From NCBI RefSeq assembly GCF_018100985.1, contig NZ_JAGJEI010000006.1, positions 1 through 64,000 of the forward strand: DNA of 64,000 nucleotides. The letters run 5' to 3'. Positions 1-9,028 of the stretch are shown piece after piece; position 1 is the stretch's first letter, and the number at the start of each line of letters is the position of its first letter. The translations under genes and the position numbers were made by a program. The DNA comes from Pseudoalteromonas sp. MMG007. GTDB lineage: Bacteria; Pseudomonadota; Gammaproteobacteria; Enterobacterales; Alteromonadaceae. The notes under the pieces are model-generated. The model did not search any database and was not told the origin of the DNA. It saw nothing but the letters and a program-made list of their open reading frames with translations.

Positions 1-20
1 TTGGGGTTTAGTAAAATAGC

Positions 21-170
21 CAAGGGCCCATGCAGAGCTCAGTAGTTGCCGCTCTCGTATCTCCTGTACTCCAGGGTATTCCTATACATCAAACAAAACA
101 CCTCAAAGGCGAGCCCCGGCCAATGATAGTATCCCATTTGCTATGTGAAAGTAGAACATTCTACTGCGTA
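21..170 (+). pseudogene. degenerate 5S rRNA-like sequence
   Basis: Two blocks resemble gammaproteobacterial 5S rRNA in the right order. Positions 28-46 (CCCATGC then AGCTCAG) match the conserved CCCATGCCGAACTCAG region. Positions 122-160 (AATGATAGTAT, then ATGTGAAAGTAG) match the 3' part, normally GATGGTAGTGT and ATGCGAGAGTAG. In an intact 5S these blocks lie about 25 bases apart; here the gap is about 84, so roughly 58 bases look inserted. The closing-helix sequences at both ends are not recognisable. A strong terminator follows at 193. I infer a decayed or rearranged 5S copy; a chance resemblance cannot be excluded without a covariance-model search. Confidence 0.5.
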
Positions 171-192
171 GCGCACCGACTTCAAATTGTAG

Positions 193-226
193 AAAGCCCG
201 ATTCGAAAGAGTCGGGCTTTTTTACG
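193..226 (+). terminator. rho-independent terminator after the 5S-like remnant
   Basis: AAAGCCCGA and TCGGGCTTT arms close on a GAAA-type loop and are followed by a T run. Its position just after the 5S-like sequence is what an rRNA operon terminator would have. Confidence 0.75.
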
Positions 227-595
227 TCTGCAGAAAAGTGAAATACGCACAATTGATAGACACTCATCAAGCCTTTATCACGGAGGTCGGGCATAGCGAC
301 TCCTGACGCTAAAAGCATGTTAAATGACACTAAAATCACGCAATATCGCAGTCGGCCAAGACAGTAACATTTTACTGTAACTCTCCACGGCTGTTGGCAA
401 TCAAAAGTGAGTAGATTGGGTGTTAGCCTTGGCCTCACTAAAATAGCTTTTATTTAAACCTTCCTGGCATGTATTTCTTTTTGTCGACTCAGAACAATTA
501 TTACTCTAGTCTAAATCTAATAACTGTTACTTTATAAATTTACAAATAGAGTACAGAACTCAGTTATATAAAATTAGAATAATAAGGGATTTATA

Positions 596-1355
596 ATGAG
601 TAAAATTGAAAATCATCCGCATGGTACTTTTTGTTGGTCTGAGCTTTGCTCTCATAACTGGAAAGAAGGTAAAGCATTTTATACTTCATTATTTGATTGG
701 GGATATGATGATCAGCCAATTGGAGAAAACTTATATTACACCATGCTGCAAAAACAAGGTGATGATATTGCAGCTATGTATAAAATGGATCAAGAACAGG
801 TTACTGCGGGTGTTTCGAGTTATTGGTTGGCATATATTACTGTAGATAATGTCGAGGAATGTGCTTTAAAAGCAAAAAGCCTGGTGCTGAAATTATTGCG
901 GGTCCTCATGACGTAATGGATGCTGGCAGAATATTAATGATAAAAGATCCTGTTGGAGCAACTATTGCTCTGTGGCAAGGGAGTGCGCATAAAGGGTGTA
1001 AACGTGTTGAGGAGCTAAACACGCCATATTGGTATGAGTTGGCAACGCGAGATACTAAAGTAAGTAAAGATTTTTACTGTTTTTTGCTGGGTTGGCAAAG
1101 TGAAACAAAGCCAATGGATAATATGCAATACACCTTATTTTTAGTTAATGGTAAACCTATCGCAGGGATGCTTGAGATGACAAACGAGTGGCCAGTAGAT
1201 ATTCCTCCTCATTGGATGATTTATTTTGCTGTTGAAAATTGCAATACAGCTATTAAAAAAGTTAAAGAGCTTGGCGGGCAAGTGTTATCTGCGATCCTCA
1301 AGGTGCTGTATTTTCGGTAATACAATCAGATATGTTTAGTAGTTCATTAACGTAA
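596..1355 (+). pseudogene. two-domain VOC (glyoxalase/bleomycin-resistance-like) protein, frameshifted
   Basis: The intact ancestor would be a protein of about 255-265 residues with two VOC domains, a metal-dependent fold used by glyoxalases and dioxygenases. ATG 596 follows AAGGGA. Frame 1 reads to about 884, ending in KAKSL. The protein then continues one frame lower as GAEIIAGPHDVMDAGR, which fits loss of one base between CTG and GGTGCTGAA. The second domain runs to GGQVLSA near 1290, where the frame changes again to DPQGAVFSVIQSDMF, ending at TAA 1353-1355. About 12-15 residues normally found between GGQV and DPQG are missing, so the second lesion is a deletion. No functional product is expected. 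Confidence 0.85.
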
Positions 1356-1363
1356 ATATATGC

Positions 1364-1393
1364 TGGTATTAAAGATAATATTATTTAATACCA
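1364..1393 (+). repeat. 10-bp perfect inverted repeat
   Basis: TGGTATTAAA (1364-1373) and TTTAATACCA (1384-1393) flank a 10-base AT-rich loop. It sits just past the VOC pseudogene. There is no T run, so it is not a standard terminator. The outer TACCA resembles the ends of the small repeats at 18307 and 37563. Confidence 0.6.
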
Positions 1394-1451
1394 ATAACTA
1401 AGTTCCCCACGTTATTTGACTATCCATTATGAATTATTGTTTAATTTTTCT

Positions 1452-1460
1452 TGCTATAAT
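1452..1460 (+). promoter_or_regulatory. extended -10 promoter for the 1497 gene and cti
   Basis: TGCTATAAT is a perfect extended -10 (TGn-TATAAT), 36 bases upstream of ATG 1497. No good -35 is visible, as is common for extended -10 promoters. Confidence 0.5.
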
Positions 1461-1496
1461 GCACATAATTAAATAGCTAGTAGCACTGAGAGCACA

Positions 1497-1862
1497 ATGG
1501 AAATTGAACAAGATAGCAACTTAACCCTTCCTTTATTTCTTCTTGATGAAACTTTAAGTGAAAGAGATTTAGAGCAACCTGATTTTGAAATTTCTATTGC
1601 GTTAAATGATGAGTTATTAACTCAAATTTGCCAAAACCCGAGCGAAGGTAGCAGTGTTGCTATTACGCTAAGTAATTACCAGCTATTAATTACAGATTCG
1701 GTGTACTCAGCAACTTTAGAACAAGAGCACGATGCGCAAATTACTTTAACTCATGGTCCTTTATTAAGTGTGGTTCTAAATACCTCAGAGCAACAAACGT
1801 TTGTGTCTCCACAAATGGATATGATGCCAACATTTGACTTAGGTGATGAGGATGAAGAGTGA
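1497..1862 (+). CDS. small acidic protein of unknown function, coupled to cti
   Basis: I do not recognise a named domain in this 121-residue protein. It has no signal peptide or membrane segment, is strongly acidic and ends in a Gly-Asp-Glu-Asp-Glu-Glu tail, so it is probably cytoplasmic. Alternating hydrophobic and polar stretches suggest a small beta-rich fold. ATG 1497 follows a weak purine stretch. Its TGA overlaps the GTG start of the next gene (GTGA at 1859-1862), a typical translational-coupling arrangement. It therefore probably works with or regulates production of the cis/trans isomerase, but that is inference from position only. Confidence 0.75.
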   Translation: MEIEQDSNLTLPLFLLDETLSERDLEQPDFEISIALNDELLTQICQNPSEGSSVAITLSNYQLLITDSVYSATLEQEHDAQITLTHGPLLSVVLNTSEQQTFVSPQMDMMPTFDLGDEDEE

Positions 1863-4192
1863 AAAAAATACTAATAAGCCCCTTAGTACTGATTATTTTG
1901 AGTGGGTGTGCATATTTAGGCAATGCTCATTACGATAATGTATTTGGTGCAGAGCAAACACAGGAGCGTATTGTTTCACATACCACGGGTGCTGGGGCTG
2001 ATTTTTTACAAAATGTAAAACCAGTACTCGATACTCGCTGTGTTGTATGTCATGGATGTTATGATGCGCCTTGTCAGCTGAAGCTTTCATCTCCTGAGGG
2101 GATTGATCGTGGGCTAAGCAAAGATCTTGTTTATGATGGAACACGTTTACTTGCCACTACGCCGAGCCGTTTATTATTTGATGCCACTGATACAAAGCAA
2201 TGGCGCGAGAAAAACTTTACGCCTGTGCTTAATGAGCGCGTTCAAACAGAAGAGGCCAACTTAGCTGGTAGCGTGCTATTTAATAGTTTGGTATTAAAGC
2301 AAAGCCATGAATTACCTGCTAATGAAGTATTAGATGATGAATTTGATTTTTCACTTAGTCGCTCGCAAACATGTGCCACAATGGGCGAATTTGGTCGACT
2401 TGCGGATGAGCAACCTCATGCAGGTATGCCTTATGGTTTACCTGGGGTATCGCGGGAAGAGTTTAATCATTTACAAAACTGGCTTAAAGGTGGCGGTAAA
2501 ATGTCGCACCTTAAGCCACCTAGCCAATTTGATTTAAACAAGATAAAAGGCTGGGAAGCATTTTTAAATCAAGATAATTTAAAGTATCAGTTATCAGCCC
2601 GTTATATATATGAACATTGGTTTTTAGCGCACATTTATTTTACTCCAGAAAACCCACAAAGCTTTTTTAAACTTGTGCGTTCAAGTACGCCCCCTGGTGA
2701 AACAATAAAGCTAATCAACACGCGCCGCCCATATGATGATCCTAAAGTTAGCCGTGTTTACTATCGTTTCATGCAAGAACGCTCAACTATTCTTTCTAAA
2801 ACACATTTACCACTTGAGCTTAATGAAGCTAAGTTACTGCGTTTATACGAGCAGTTTATTGCGCCTGATTACACCGTAACTAAAATGCCAAGTTATAAAG
2901 CTGAGTCGGCTTCAAATCCATTTAAAACATTTGAAGTAATTCCGATTAATTCTAAGTATCAGTTTATGCTTGATGAAGCAGAACTTATTATTATGGGTTT
3001 TATAAAAGGGCCTGTTTGTCGTGGTCAGATTGCGCTAAACGTCATTAATGATCATTTTTGGGTAGCTTTTGCTGACCCTGATAAAGTAGCCACACCTGCT
3101 GTAGGGCAAATGCTTGTACAGCACGAAGATGCTTTAGAACTTCCTGCAGCTGAAGAAAGTAATGCATTACCTATCTCTAGCTGGGTTAAATATTCAGTAC
3201 GTGAAAAAAAATATTTACAGGCTAAAGTTGAGCTTGCAAACGAGATGTTTAAAGGTGGCGAGCATCTTACAACCGATTTGCTTTGGAAAGGTGATGGGCA
3301 TAATAAGAACGCAGCTTTAACTATTTTTCGTCATTTTGACAGTGCTACTGTGGTTAAAGGTTTTATAGGACAAGAGCCTAAAACAACTTGGATACTTGAT
3401 TATGCTTTATTTGAGCGCATCCACTATTTACTTGTAGCCGGTTTTGATGTGTACGGAAATATTGGTCATCAATTAGTGACACGCTTATATATGGATTTTT
3501 TACGTTTAGAGGGCGAGCAAAACTTTTTATCATTGCTGCCAGAGGCAAAGCGTAATCAAATTAAAAAGCAGTGGTATCGTAACTCGCCACCAGATTTATC
3601 TAAGTTCTTTAAAAATAATCGCGAATTTAGCCAGCCAAGCGGTATTGAGTATAAAACCGATAACCCACAGCACGAGTTATACGCTTTAATGAAGGAGACT
3701 TTAGCGCCTGTACTAAGTGAGAGGTACGATTACACTAAAGTGCCAGAGCCGTTAAGTGCAATAAATAATATGCCTGCTAAAGCGGTTAATTTATTGCCTC
3801 AAATTTCTTTTGTACTTGTTAAGCAAGCTGATAATAGCCATAAAGGTTATACAATCATCCATCATAATGCACACTATAATATATCGAGTTTATTAAACGA
3901 AGATGGCCAGCGCGCCTATGATGAAGATACAGCTACAATAGTACCTGGCTTTATAGGTGATTATCCTGCTGCTATTTGGTATTTAAATAACGAGCAACAA
4001 GTTAGTGCATTTGCCGAGCAGTTGCCAATGATGCAAATTGAAGCTGATTATCGTGCTTTAAAAAGTAAATTTGGAATACGCCGTACTCATCCACAGTTTT
4101 GGCAATACAGCGACATTTTACACTCTGTGGCAAAAGAGTATCGTGGTATAGAACATGGAATGTTTGATTACAACCGATTAGAAAATAGATAA
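1859..4192 (+). CDS. cti: fatty acid cis/trans isomerase, c-type heme lipoprotein
   Basis: This 777-residue protein matches the Cti family (PF06934), periplasmic enzymes that convert cis-unsaturated phospholipid acyl chains to trans under solvent, heat or salt stress, stiffening the membrane. The N-terminus has a lipoprotein signal with lipobox Leu-Ser-Gly-Cys17. A cytochrome c heme site C61-V-V-C64-H65 lies close to the mature start, as in known Cti proteins, with further cysteines at 67 and 72. The length is usual for the family. The GTG start is preferred because it gives a complete signal peptide and overlaps the upstream stop. A terminator at 4207 ends the unit. Confidence 0.93.
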   Translation: MKKILISPLVLIILSGCAYLGNAHYDNVFGAEQTQERIVSHTTGAGADFLQNVKPVLDTRCVVCHGCYDAPCQLKLSSPEGIDRGLSKDLVYDGTRLLATTPSRLLFDATDTKQWREKNFTPVLNERVQTEEANLAGSVLFNSLVLKQSHELPANEVLDDEFDFSLSRSQTCATMGEFGRLADEQPHAGMPYGLPGVSREEFNHLQNWLKGGGKMSHLKPPSQFDLNKIKGWEAFLNQDNLKYQLSARYIYEHWFLAHIYFTPENPQSFFKLVRSSTPPGETIKLINTRRPYDDPKVSRVYYRFMQERSTILSKTHLPLELNEAKLLRLYEQFIAPDYTVTKMPSYKAESASNPFKTFEVIPINSKYQFMLDEAELIIMGFIKGPVCRGQIALNVINDHFWVAFADPDKVATPAVGQMLVQHEDALELPAAEESNALPISSWVKYSVREKKYLQAKVELANEMFKGGEHLTTDLLWKGDGHNKNAALTIFRHFDSATVVKGFIGQEPKTTWILDYALFERIHYLLVAGFDVYGNIGHQLVTRLYMDFLRLEGEQNFLSLLPEAKRNQIKKQWYRNSPPDLSKFFKNNREFSQPSGIEYKTDNPQHELYALMKETLAPVLSERYDYTKVPEPLSAINNMPAKAVNLLPQISFVLVKQADNSHKGYTIIHHNAHYNISSLLNEDGQRAYDEDTATIVPGFIGDYPAAIWYLNNEQQVSAFAEQLPMMQIEADYRALKSKFGIRRTHPQFWQYSDILHSVAKEYRGIEHGMFDYNRLENR

Positions 4193-4206
4193 CGTTTAAC
4201 TGTATA

Positions 4207-4231
4207 AAACCCAGCTTTTGCTGGGTTTTTA
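4207..4231 (+). terminator. rho-independent terminator after cti
   Basis: AAAACCCAGC, a TTTT loop, then GCTGGGTTTTT; it lies 15 bases past the cti stop codon. Confidence 0.9.
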
Positions 4232-4347
4232 TTGTCATCGCTTTTTTGTCTAAACGTAGCTTACTTAATCATATAAATGGTATTACTCTTACTGATTTTG
4301 CGTTCCATAAAATTAGGCTACACTTAAATAAAAAAACAGGCTCTTAC

Positions 4348-6093
4348 ATGTTCAATATTATCAAAAGTGTTAGAAAACGATACCGATGGGCGTTATTAGC
4401 TATTGCGCTTTTGATCAGTGGTTCTGCATTATTACTCCAATTAAGTATTTCGGTTCAAAAGTTTGATGCTAAAATTATTAATATTGCAGGTAAGCAAAGG
4501 ATGCTCTCGCAAAAAATAGCATGGCATAGTAATACTATACTTAACACAAATAACTACTCTGCATTACACACTCAATCTCTAAAAAAATCTTTAAATGTAT
4601 TTAAATCTGCTCATCAACAATTATTAGCGCAAAACCCTGACGGGGAATATAAATATTTAACGCCTGAACTTATAAAGTTATACCTATATGAGCCAGTACA
4701 ACTAGATAAAAGCGTCACACAATACATATTAGAAGCAGAGAAGTTGTTATACCAAAAAGGAGAGGTAAAGCAGTCAGTTTTTTCTATTGAAGAGGTAGAA
4801 ACGCTTTTATTAAATCTCGATAAGGCTGTTAGCTTATATGAGCAAAGCGCGCTCAGTAAGGTTAACTGGGTTTCTAATTTAGAAATATTATGCTGGCTAT
4901 TAGCCATGATATTACTACTAATTGAGCTAAGATTTGTTTTTATGCCAATGGAGAAAGAGGTAACAAATACGCTGTCTGAATTACAAAAACAAAAAGATTT
5001 TGTTCTACAAATTAGCCAAAACAAAGAGCATTTTATTGCCAGAGCAAGCCACGAATTTAGAACACCTTTACAGGGTTTAATCACATCTATAGAAGCGCTA
5101 GAGGTAACTTCTGAGCAAGAAAGTATTAAAACTCAGGCAAAATATTGCTCTCTCAGATTAATATCCATGCTTGATGAGCTACAAGACCTGCAGGCATTAA
5201 GTGCAGGGAAGTGGGTACCCCATTTAAAAGATGAAAACCTATTAGAGTCGTGCAATAAAGTAGTGATAGCTTATGAATATGTATGTAAGCAAAAAGGTAT
5301 AAAATTAACGAGTCATTTAGATGAATCGTTAAATTGTATTTGTAAATTAGATCACCAGCGCTTGCAGCACATGTTTACTGAATTGATGAGCAATGCGATT
5401 AAATTTACTGCCGAAGGTGAAATTAATGTATTTGCAAAGCTTTTAAATAATGAGTTTTGCTTAACTGTGAAAGATACTGGTTGTGGTTTTTCTCAGGCAG
5501 TTGCTGACCTTGAATTTGATTCGTTCAAACAGAGTAATCACTTTCAAGGGTTAAGAACCGGACTTACCCGCGTACAGTATGTAGTTAAGGCACTACATGG
5601 CACAATTAGTTTTAAAAACAACGAACCGCATGGCGCTATAGTAACTTTAAGTCTACCAATAATAAGCCACAAAGAAGCGCTTGATGAGCATACATTAAAC
5701 AGCAATCTAACGTGCTTAGTTGTTGAGGATAACCCACTTAATACTATGTTACTCACACGTATACTTACTCTTTTAAATTTAAGCTACGAATGCGCCGTAA
5801 ATGGAGAAATAGCGTGCGATATGGTGAGCAAAAATGAATACGATATTATTTTTATGGATTTAAATATGCCAGTGATGGATGGATTTGAAGCAATAAAAAT
5901 AATACGTTCTGAGCTTAATAAAACCATGCCAATTATAGCCGTAACAGCAAATACCTCAGATGATGATATGGAGCAAGTTTATAAAAATGGAGCTAATTTT
6001 CATATCCATAAACCTATCAGCCAACAAGCAATTGAGGATGCTTTAAATAGCATACGTGAAATTAATTTCACTTACAGTGAAGGTACTTGCTAA
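4348..6093 (+). CDS. membrane hybrid sensor histidine kinase with PilJ-type N-terminal domain and receiver
   Basis: A 581-residue protein from ATG 4348; the frame is open up to TTG 4246, but the first transmembrane segment follows this ATG directly. Order: membrane segment (about 14-36); periplasmic helical region starting with AGKQRMLSQ, typical of type IV pili/nitrate-sensor N-terminal domains; second membrane segment (about 177-198); HisKA with ARASHEFRTPLQG (phospho-acceptor His235); HATPase with NAIKF and DTGCGF; and a C-terminal receiver with DIIFMDLNMPVMDG, whose Asp in FMDL is the expected phosphorylation site. No partner regulator is adjacent. The signal is unknown. The downstream gene starts within about 50 bases, so the two may be cotranscribed. 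Confidence 0.88.
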   Translation: MFNIIKSVRKRYRWALLAIALLISGSALLLQLSISVQKFDAKIINIAGKQRMLSQKIAWHSNTILNTNNYSALHTQSLKKSLNVFKSAHQQLLAQNPDGEYKYLTPELIKLYLYEPVQLDKSVTQYILEAEKLLYQKGEVKQSVFSIEEVETLLLNLDKAVSLYEQSALSKVNWVSNLEILCWLLAMILLLIELRFVFMPMEKEVTNTLSELQKQKDFVLQISQNKEHFIARASHEFRTPLQGLITSIEALEVTSEQESIKTQAKYCSLRLISMLDELQDLQALSAGKWVPHLKDENLLESCNKVVIAYEYVCKQKGIKLTSHLDESLNCICKLDHQRLQHMFTELMSNAIKFTAEGEINVFAKLLNNEFCLTVKDTGCGFSQAVADLEFDSFKQSNHFQGLRTGLTRVQYVVKALHGTISFKNNEPHGAIVTLSLPIISHKEALDEHTLNSNLTCLVVEDNPLNTMLLTRILTLLNLSYECAVNGEIACDMVSKNEYDIIFMDLNMPVMDGFEAIKIIRSELNKTMPIIAVTANTSDDDMEQVYKNGANFHIHKPISQQAIEDALNSIREINFTYSEGTC

Positions 6094-6145
6094 GTACTTT
6101 AAATATGCGCTAAGTTATTGTTTTATTGTTTACTCGGAAACACAC

Positions 6146-7555
6146 GTGCAGTCAATTACGCTTCAGCAATTTAATGGTTATTTAAAAGGGCAGGGTAAAA
6201 GCCGTTACAATATTAGTACTTTAAATTGGCAAGTTAATTTGGGGGAACATTGGCTATTATTAGGCGGTAATGGCGCAGGTAAATCAGCGCTAACGGCTAC
6301 CTTAATAGGCGAGGCACAGTGTGAGAGTGGCAAACGGTTAAGTAGTATTGATAGAGTAATATTGGTCTCGTCTGATTCGCAAAAGCAGTTACTTGCAAAT
6401 GAGTTAGAGCATGAAAAGCAAAGCCTAGTAAAAGATCTTATATTTACCTCGCAAAACCAACACAGTAGCCTTTTAACTCAACTTATTGAGCTTTTTAAAT
6501 TTGATACGCTACTAAACAGGCGCTTTAGAGACCTATCAACAGGTGAAACCCGCAAGTTATTACTTATTAATGCGCTTAGCTCAAGCTGTGATTTAGTGGT
6601 GCTTGATGAGCCTTTTGATGGACTTGATGCGGATTCGTGCCTTCAGCTTAATCAAATACTAGTAGATCTTAGTAAAACAATTACTTTTGTTTTTGTCTTA
6701 AACCGTCTGGATGAAATCCCTGCTTTTATTTCTCATTATGGTTATGTTAGCCAAGGGTGCTTAATCCATACATTAGCTAACCCAAGTGTTGAACAGTTAA
6801 ACGACTTACTAAAATTACTGCATTTAGAGCACACTACATTAAGTGTACCAAAGCCCGATAGCACTCAGTTACAATCGCTATTTGCAGGCGAGACTTTAGT
6901 TAAATTAAATAATGCAAAGGTTAGTTACAGTGATATAACGGTATTTAAAAACTTAAGCTGGACTATTAAAAAGCATCAGCATTGGCAGCTAAGTGGAGCT
7001 AATGGCTCAGGTAAAACCTGCTTATTAAGCTTAATAACAGGAGACAACCCACAGTGCTATAACAATGACATTGAAGTGTTTGGGTTTAAACGTGGCACAG
7101 GAGAGAGTATTTGGGATATAAAGCAGCATATAGGTTTTATATCAAATGCACTTCATATGGATTACCGAGTAAGTATTTCGGCGCTTAATACTGTTATTTC
7201 AGGATTTTATGACAGCATTGGTTTATATCAAAAACCGAATGATTCACAAGTAAATATCGCCAAGCAGTGGCTTGCATTAATAGGCTTAAGCGATAAACAA
7301 AATACCTCATTTACCCAGCTATCTTATGGCGATCAGCGTATGTTATTAATTGTACGTGCAATGGTAAAACACCCAACATTACTTATCTTAGATGAACCCT
7401 GCTTAGGGCTAGATGAAGCGAATAGGCAACGGGTGTTAGTATTAATCGAGAAAGTATGCGCGGCTAATACAAGTACTGTGATTTATGTCAATCATCACGC
7501 GGCAGACAAAATTAAAGGAATAGAGAATTACTTAAAAATGGAAGATTTTCATTAA
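6146..7555 (+). CDS. modF: ModF-like tandem ABC ATPase
   Basis: Two complete ABC cassettes in one cytoplasmic chain of about 470 residues, as in ModF/PhrA proteins (E. coli ModF is 490). First cassette: Walker A GGNGAGKS, signature LSTGETRK, Walker B LVVLDEPFDGLD. Second: Walker A GANGSGKT, signature LSYGDQRM, Walker B LLILDEPCLGLD. There are no membrane segments and no permease nearby, so this is probably a soluble ATPase rather than a molybdate importer. The frame is open from GTG 6056, which would overlap the kinase gene; GTG 6146 begins the family-like N-terminus (QSITLQQF) and avoids the overlap. The start is uncertain; the family call is firm. Confidence 0.82.
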   Translation: MQSITLQQFNGYLKGQGKSRYNISTLNWQVNLGEHWLLLGGNGAGKSALTATLIGEAQCESGKRLSSIDRVILVSSDSQKQLLANELEHEKQSLVKDLIFTSQNQHSSLLTQLIELFKFDTLLNRRFRDLSTGETRKLLLINALSSSCDLVVLDEPFDGLDADSCLQLNQILVDLSKTITFVFVLNRLDEIPAFISHYGYVSQGCLIHTLANPSVEQLNDLLKLLHLEHTTLSVPKPDSTQLQSLFAGETLVKLNNAKVSYSDITVFKNLSWTIKKHQHWQLSGANGSGKTCLLSLITGDNPQCYNNDIEVFGFKRGTGESIWDIKQHIGFISNALHMDYRVSISALNTVISGFYDSIGLYQKPNDSQVNIAKQWLALIGLSDKQNTSFTQLSYGDQRMLLIVRAMVKHPTLLILDEPCLGLDEANRQRVLVLIEKVCAANTSTVIYVNHHAADKIKGIENYLKMEDFH

Positions 7556-7568
7556 GCATTAAAGCAAA

Positions 7569-7594
7569 AGGCTAAGCATAATACGCCTAGCCTT
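7569..7594. terminator. weak bidirectional hairpin between convergent genes
   Basis: AAGGCTA and TAGCCTT arms surround a loop of about 12 bases between the ends of modF and the TraB/GumN gene. The T run is poor, so efficiency is uncertain. Confidence 0.4.
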
Positions 7595-7606
7595 CAAGAT
7601 TATAAT

Positions 7607-8485
7607 TTAAAGGCGAGTAACGCTAAAACCTTCATCTTTTAACTGCTTTATTAAACCATGCTGCTCTGGCAGGTGTAACGCACCAACAGCAATAAATAGT
7701 TTTTCATTAGCTAAACGAGGCACTAGTTGCTCAACCCATTTATCATTACGATTAACTAGCATAACTTGCTCGCTTATTTCACCGTAATTACTCTCGTCAA
7801 AACTCATGTTGTAGTACTCGGTAAGCGTATCCATATCACCATTTTTCCATGCGTTTACTAGCTTAATGAAATAGGTATTAATATCGGCAAGCTGCTCAAA
7901 CGTTTCTTCAATCATTTCGTTACTTAACAGCGCCATACCATCAAACATTTGTAACTGCTGCTCTAGCGTTTCGAGCTCGCCTATCTTAATTTTTTGCTCT
8001 TTAGCGTAAGCAAGTACTTGCTTATCTATGCCTGTTTGATCAGAAAAACCTGCATTTTGAAACTCAATTTGCATCATGGTTACCATTACAGCCCACGGTT
8101 TTAGGCCGTTAAACATAGCAATATCAATCGACTTTTTAGCAAAGTAATCTTTAAGCTTATTGTAATTTTGTTTTGATAGTTCTGTTTGTAAAGTTTTGCC
8201 GTCTTTAAGCATCATAAAAGGCATTGAGCGTTGCTGCATTTGCAGTGGCGTGAGTTTACTAATATCCACCTCTACAATCACTTCATCGCTTTGATCTATA
8301 GCCTCGGTTACTTTTTTTGGCAAACCTTTCATGCTGGCATCACCTACGTGAACTGTGCCAAACAAATACGAGCTAGTGCCGTTTTTTTCTACTTTATATA
8401 AAGCCGGTGCCGCAAGGCTATTAAAACTAAGTACTGTAAACAGCACTATAATAAAAAGGTGACTAATACGAGGTATTGCTTTCAT
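7607..8485 (-). CDS. TraB/GumN family exported protein
   Basis: A 292-residue protein of the TraB/GumN group (PF01963), related to the Tiki proteases, which carry conserved GxxH and Glu motifs. Here FGTVHVG follows the signal peptide and GALHLPEQHG lies near the C-terminus, the two histidine motifs expected. The N-terminus is a clear signal peptide, with likely cleavage after Ala-Ala near residue 26, so it acts in the periplasm. Protease activity in bacteria is inferred from the eukaryotic relatives; the substrate is unknown. It is a single gene, convergent with modF and followed upstream by the ilv regulatory region. Confidence 0.88.
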   Translation of the reverse strand: MKAIPRISHLFIIVLFTVLSFNSLAAPALYKVEKNGTSSYLFGTVHVGDASMKGLPKKVTEAIDQSDEVIVEVDISKLTPLQMQQRSMPFMMLKDGKTLQTELSKQNYNKLKDYFAKKSIDIAMFNGLKPWAVMVTMMQIEFQNAGFSDQTGIDKQVLAYAKEQKIKIGELETLEQQLQMFDGMALLSNEMIEETFEQLADINTYFIKLVNAWKNGDMDTLTEYYNMSFDESNYGEISEQVMLVNRNDKWVEQLVPRLANEKLFIAVGALHLPEQHGLIKQLKDEGFSVTRL

Positions 8486-8848
8486 GGCTTGTCCTTAAAA
8501 TCTCATTGTTGAGTTAGATAAATACTAACCTAAATTCACATTATGGGCAGTGTTAAATTAAACGTAAGGATATTATTTTCGTTATTTAGGCTCGTTTAAA
8601 ATAACAGCGTCATGCTATGTAACAACACTTAAGAATTGCTTAAGAGAACCTACGTATTCCCTGAGGAAAATAAATATTTTTTATTTGCAAAAAACCTCAA
8701 AAATTAATCAAACCATAAATGAGAGATATAAGAATAGTGAATTTCCATGCTTGAAATTAAAGCATAAAAAATCCTTTAAATGGATTTATGGTGAATTTTA
8801 AAACCACTTAATTTGAGTTTTAGTGTTTTTTTTGAATTGAGTTTGGTA
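8486..8848. other. gene-free stretch upstream of the ilv promoter
   Basis: No open frame with coding character is visible. The TraB/GumN promoter must lie at its left end. CTTAAG occurs twice, five bases apart, at about 8630-8646, and the rest is AT-rich with T runs. This could host activator sites such as Lrp, but I see no clear match. Confidence 0.5.
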
Positions 8849-8877
8849 TTGACTTAAAGGGCTCAGCGCGGTACTAA
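8849..8877 (+). promoter_or_regulatory. promoter of the ilvLGMDA operon
   Basis: TTGACT (8849-8854), 17-base spacer, TACTAA (8872-8877). The predicted RNA start near 8884 gives a leader of about 54 bases before the leader peptide, including a small CGAAAG/CTTTCG hairpin at 8890-8906. Confidence 0.7.
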
Positions 8878-8937
8878 TACATAACAGAGCGAAAGATTAC
8901 CTTTCGTAACAAATGATTTAAATTTGGTATTAATTAC

Positions 8938-9006
8938 ATGCTTACAAATGCACTTAACCTAGTCCTGATTATTATCGTGGTGATTATTCCCGCGAGGGCT
9001 TCGTAG
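8938..9006 (+). CDS. ilvL: ilv leader peptide (attenuator)
   Basis: A 22-codon frame from ATG 8938 to TAG 9006 encodes a peptide rich in the three branched-chain amino acids: five Ile, three Val and four Leu, with the core LVLIIIVVII at residues 8-17. This is the expected design of a transcription-attenuation leader. Stalling at the Ile/Val codons 11-17 (8968-8988) would leave GAGGGCTT at 8994-9001 free to pair with AAGCCCTC at 9029-9036, which prevents formation of the terminator at 9029-9065. With ample charged tRNA the ribosome covers that stretch and the terminator forms. The ribosome-binding site is weak. Confidence 0.9.
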   Translation: MLTNALNLVLIIIVVIIPARAS

Positions 9007-9028
9007 TGCTATAAACTTAAGCATTAAA

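Noticed and set aside
30..438. Open frames of 88 and 111 codons on opposite strands
   Set aside because: They overlap the 5S-like remnant and terminator, have no ribosome-binding site or protein-like composition, and code through a hairpin.
4246..4347. Longer N-terminus for the histidine kinase from TTG 4246
   Set aside because: It would begin 16 bases past a terminator with no ribosome-binding site; ATG 4348 leads straight into the first membrane segment.
4614..5084. 156-codon minus-strand frame inside the histidine kinase gene
   Set aside because: Antisense shadow of a gene with clear kinase motifs; low-complexity Ser/Cys-rich translation.
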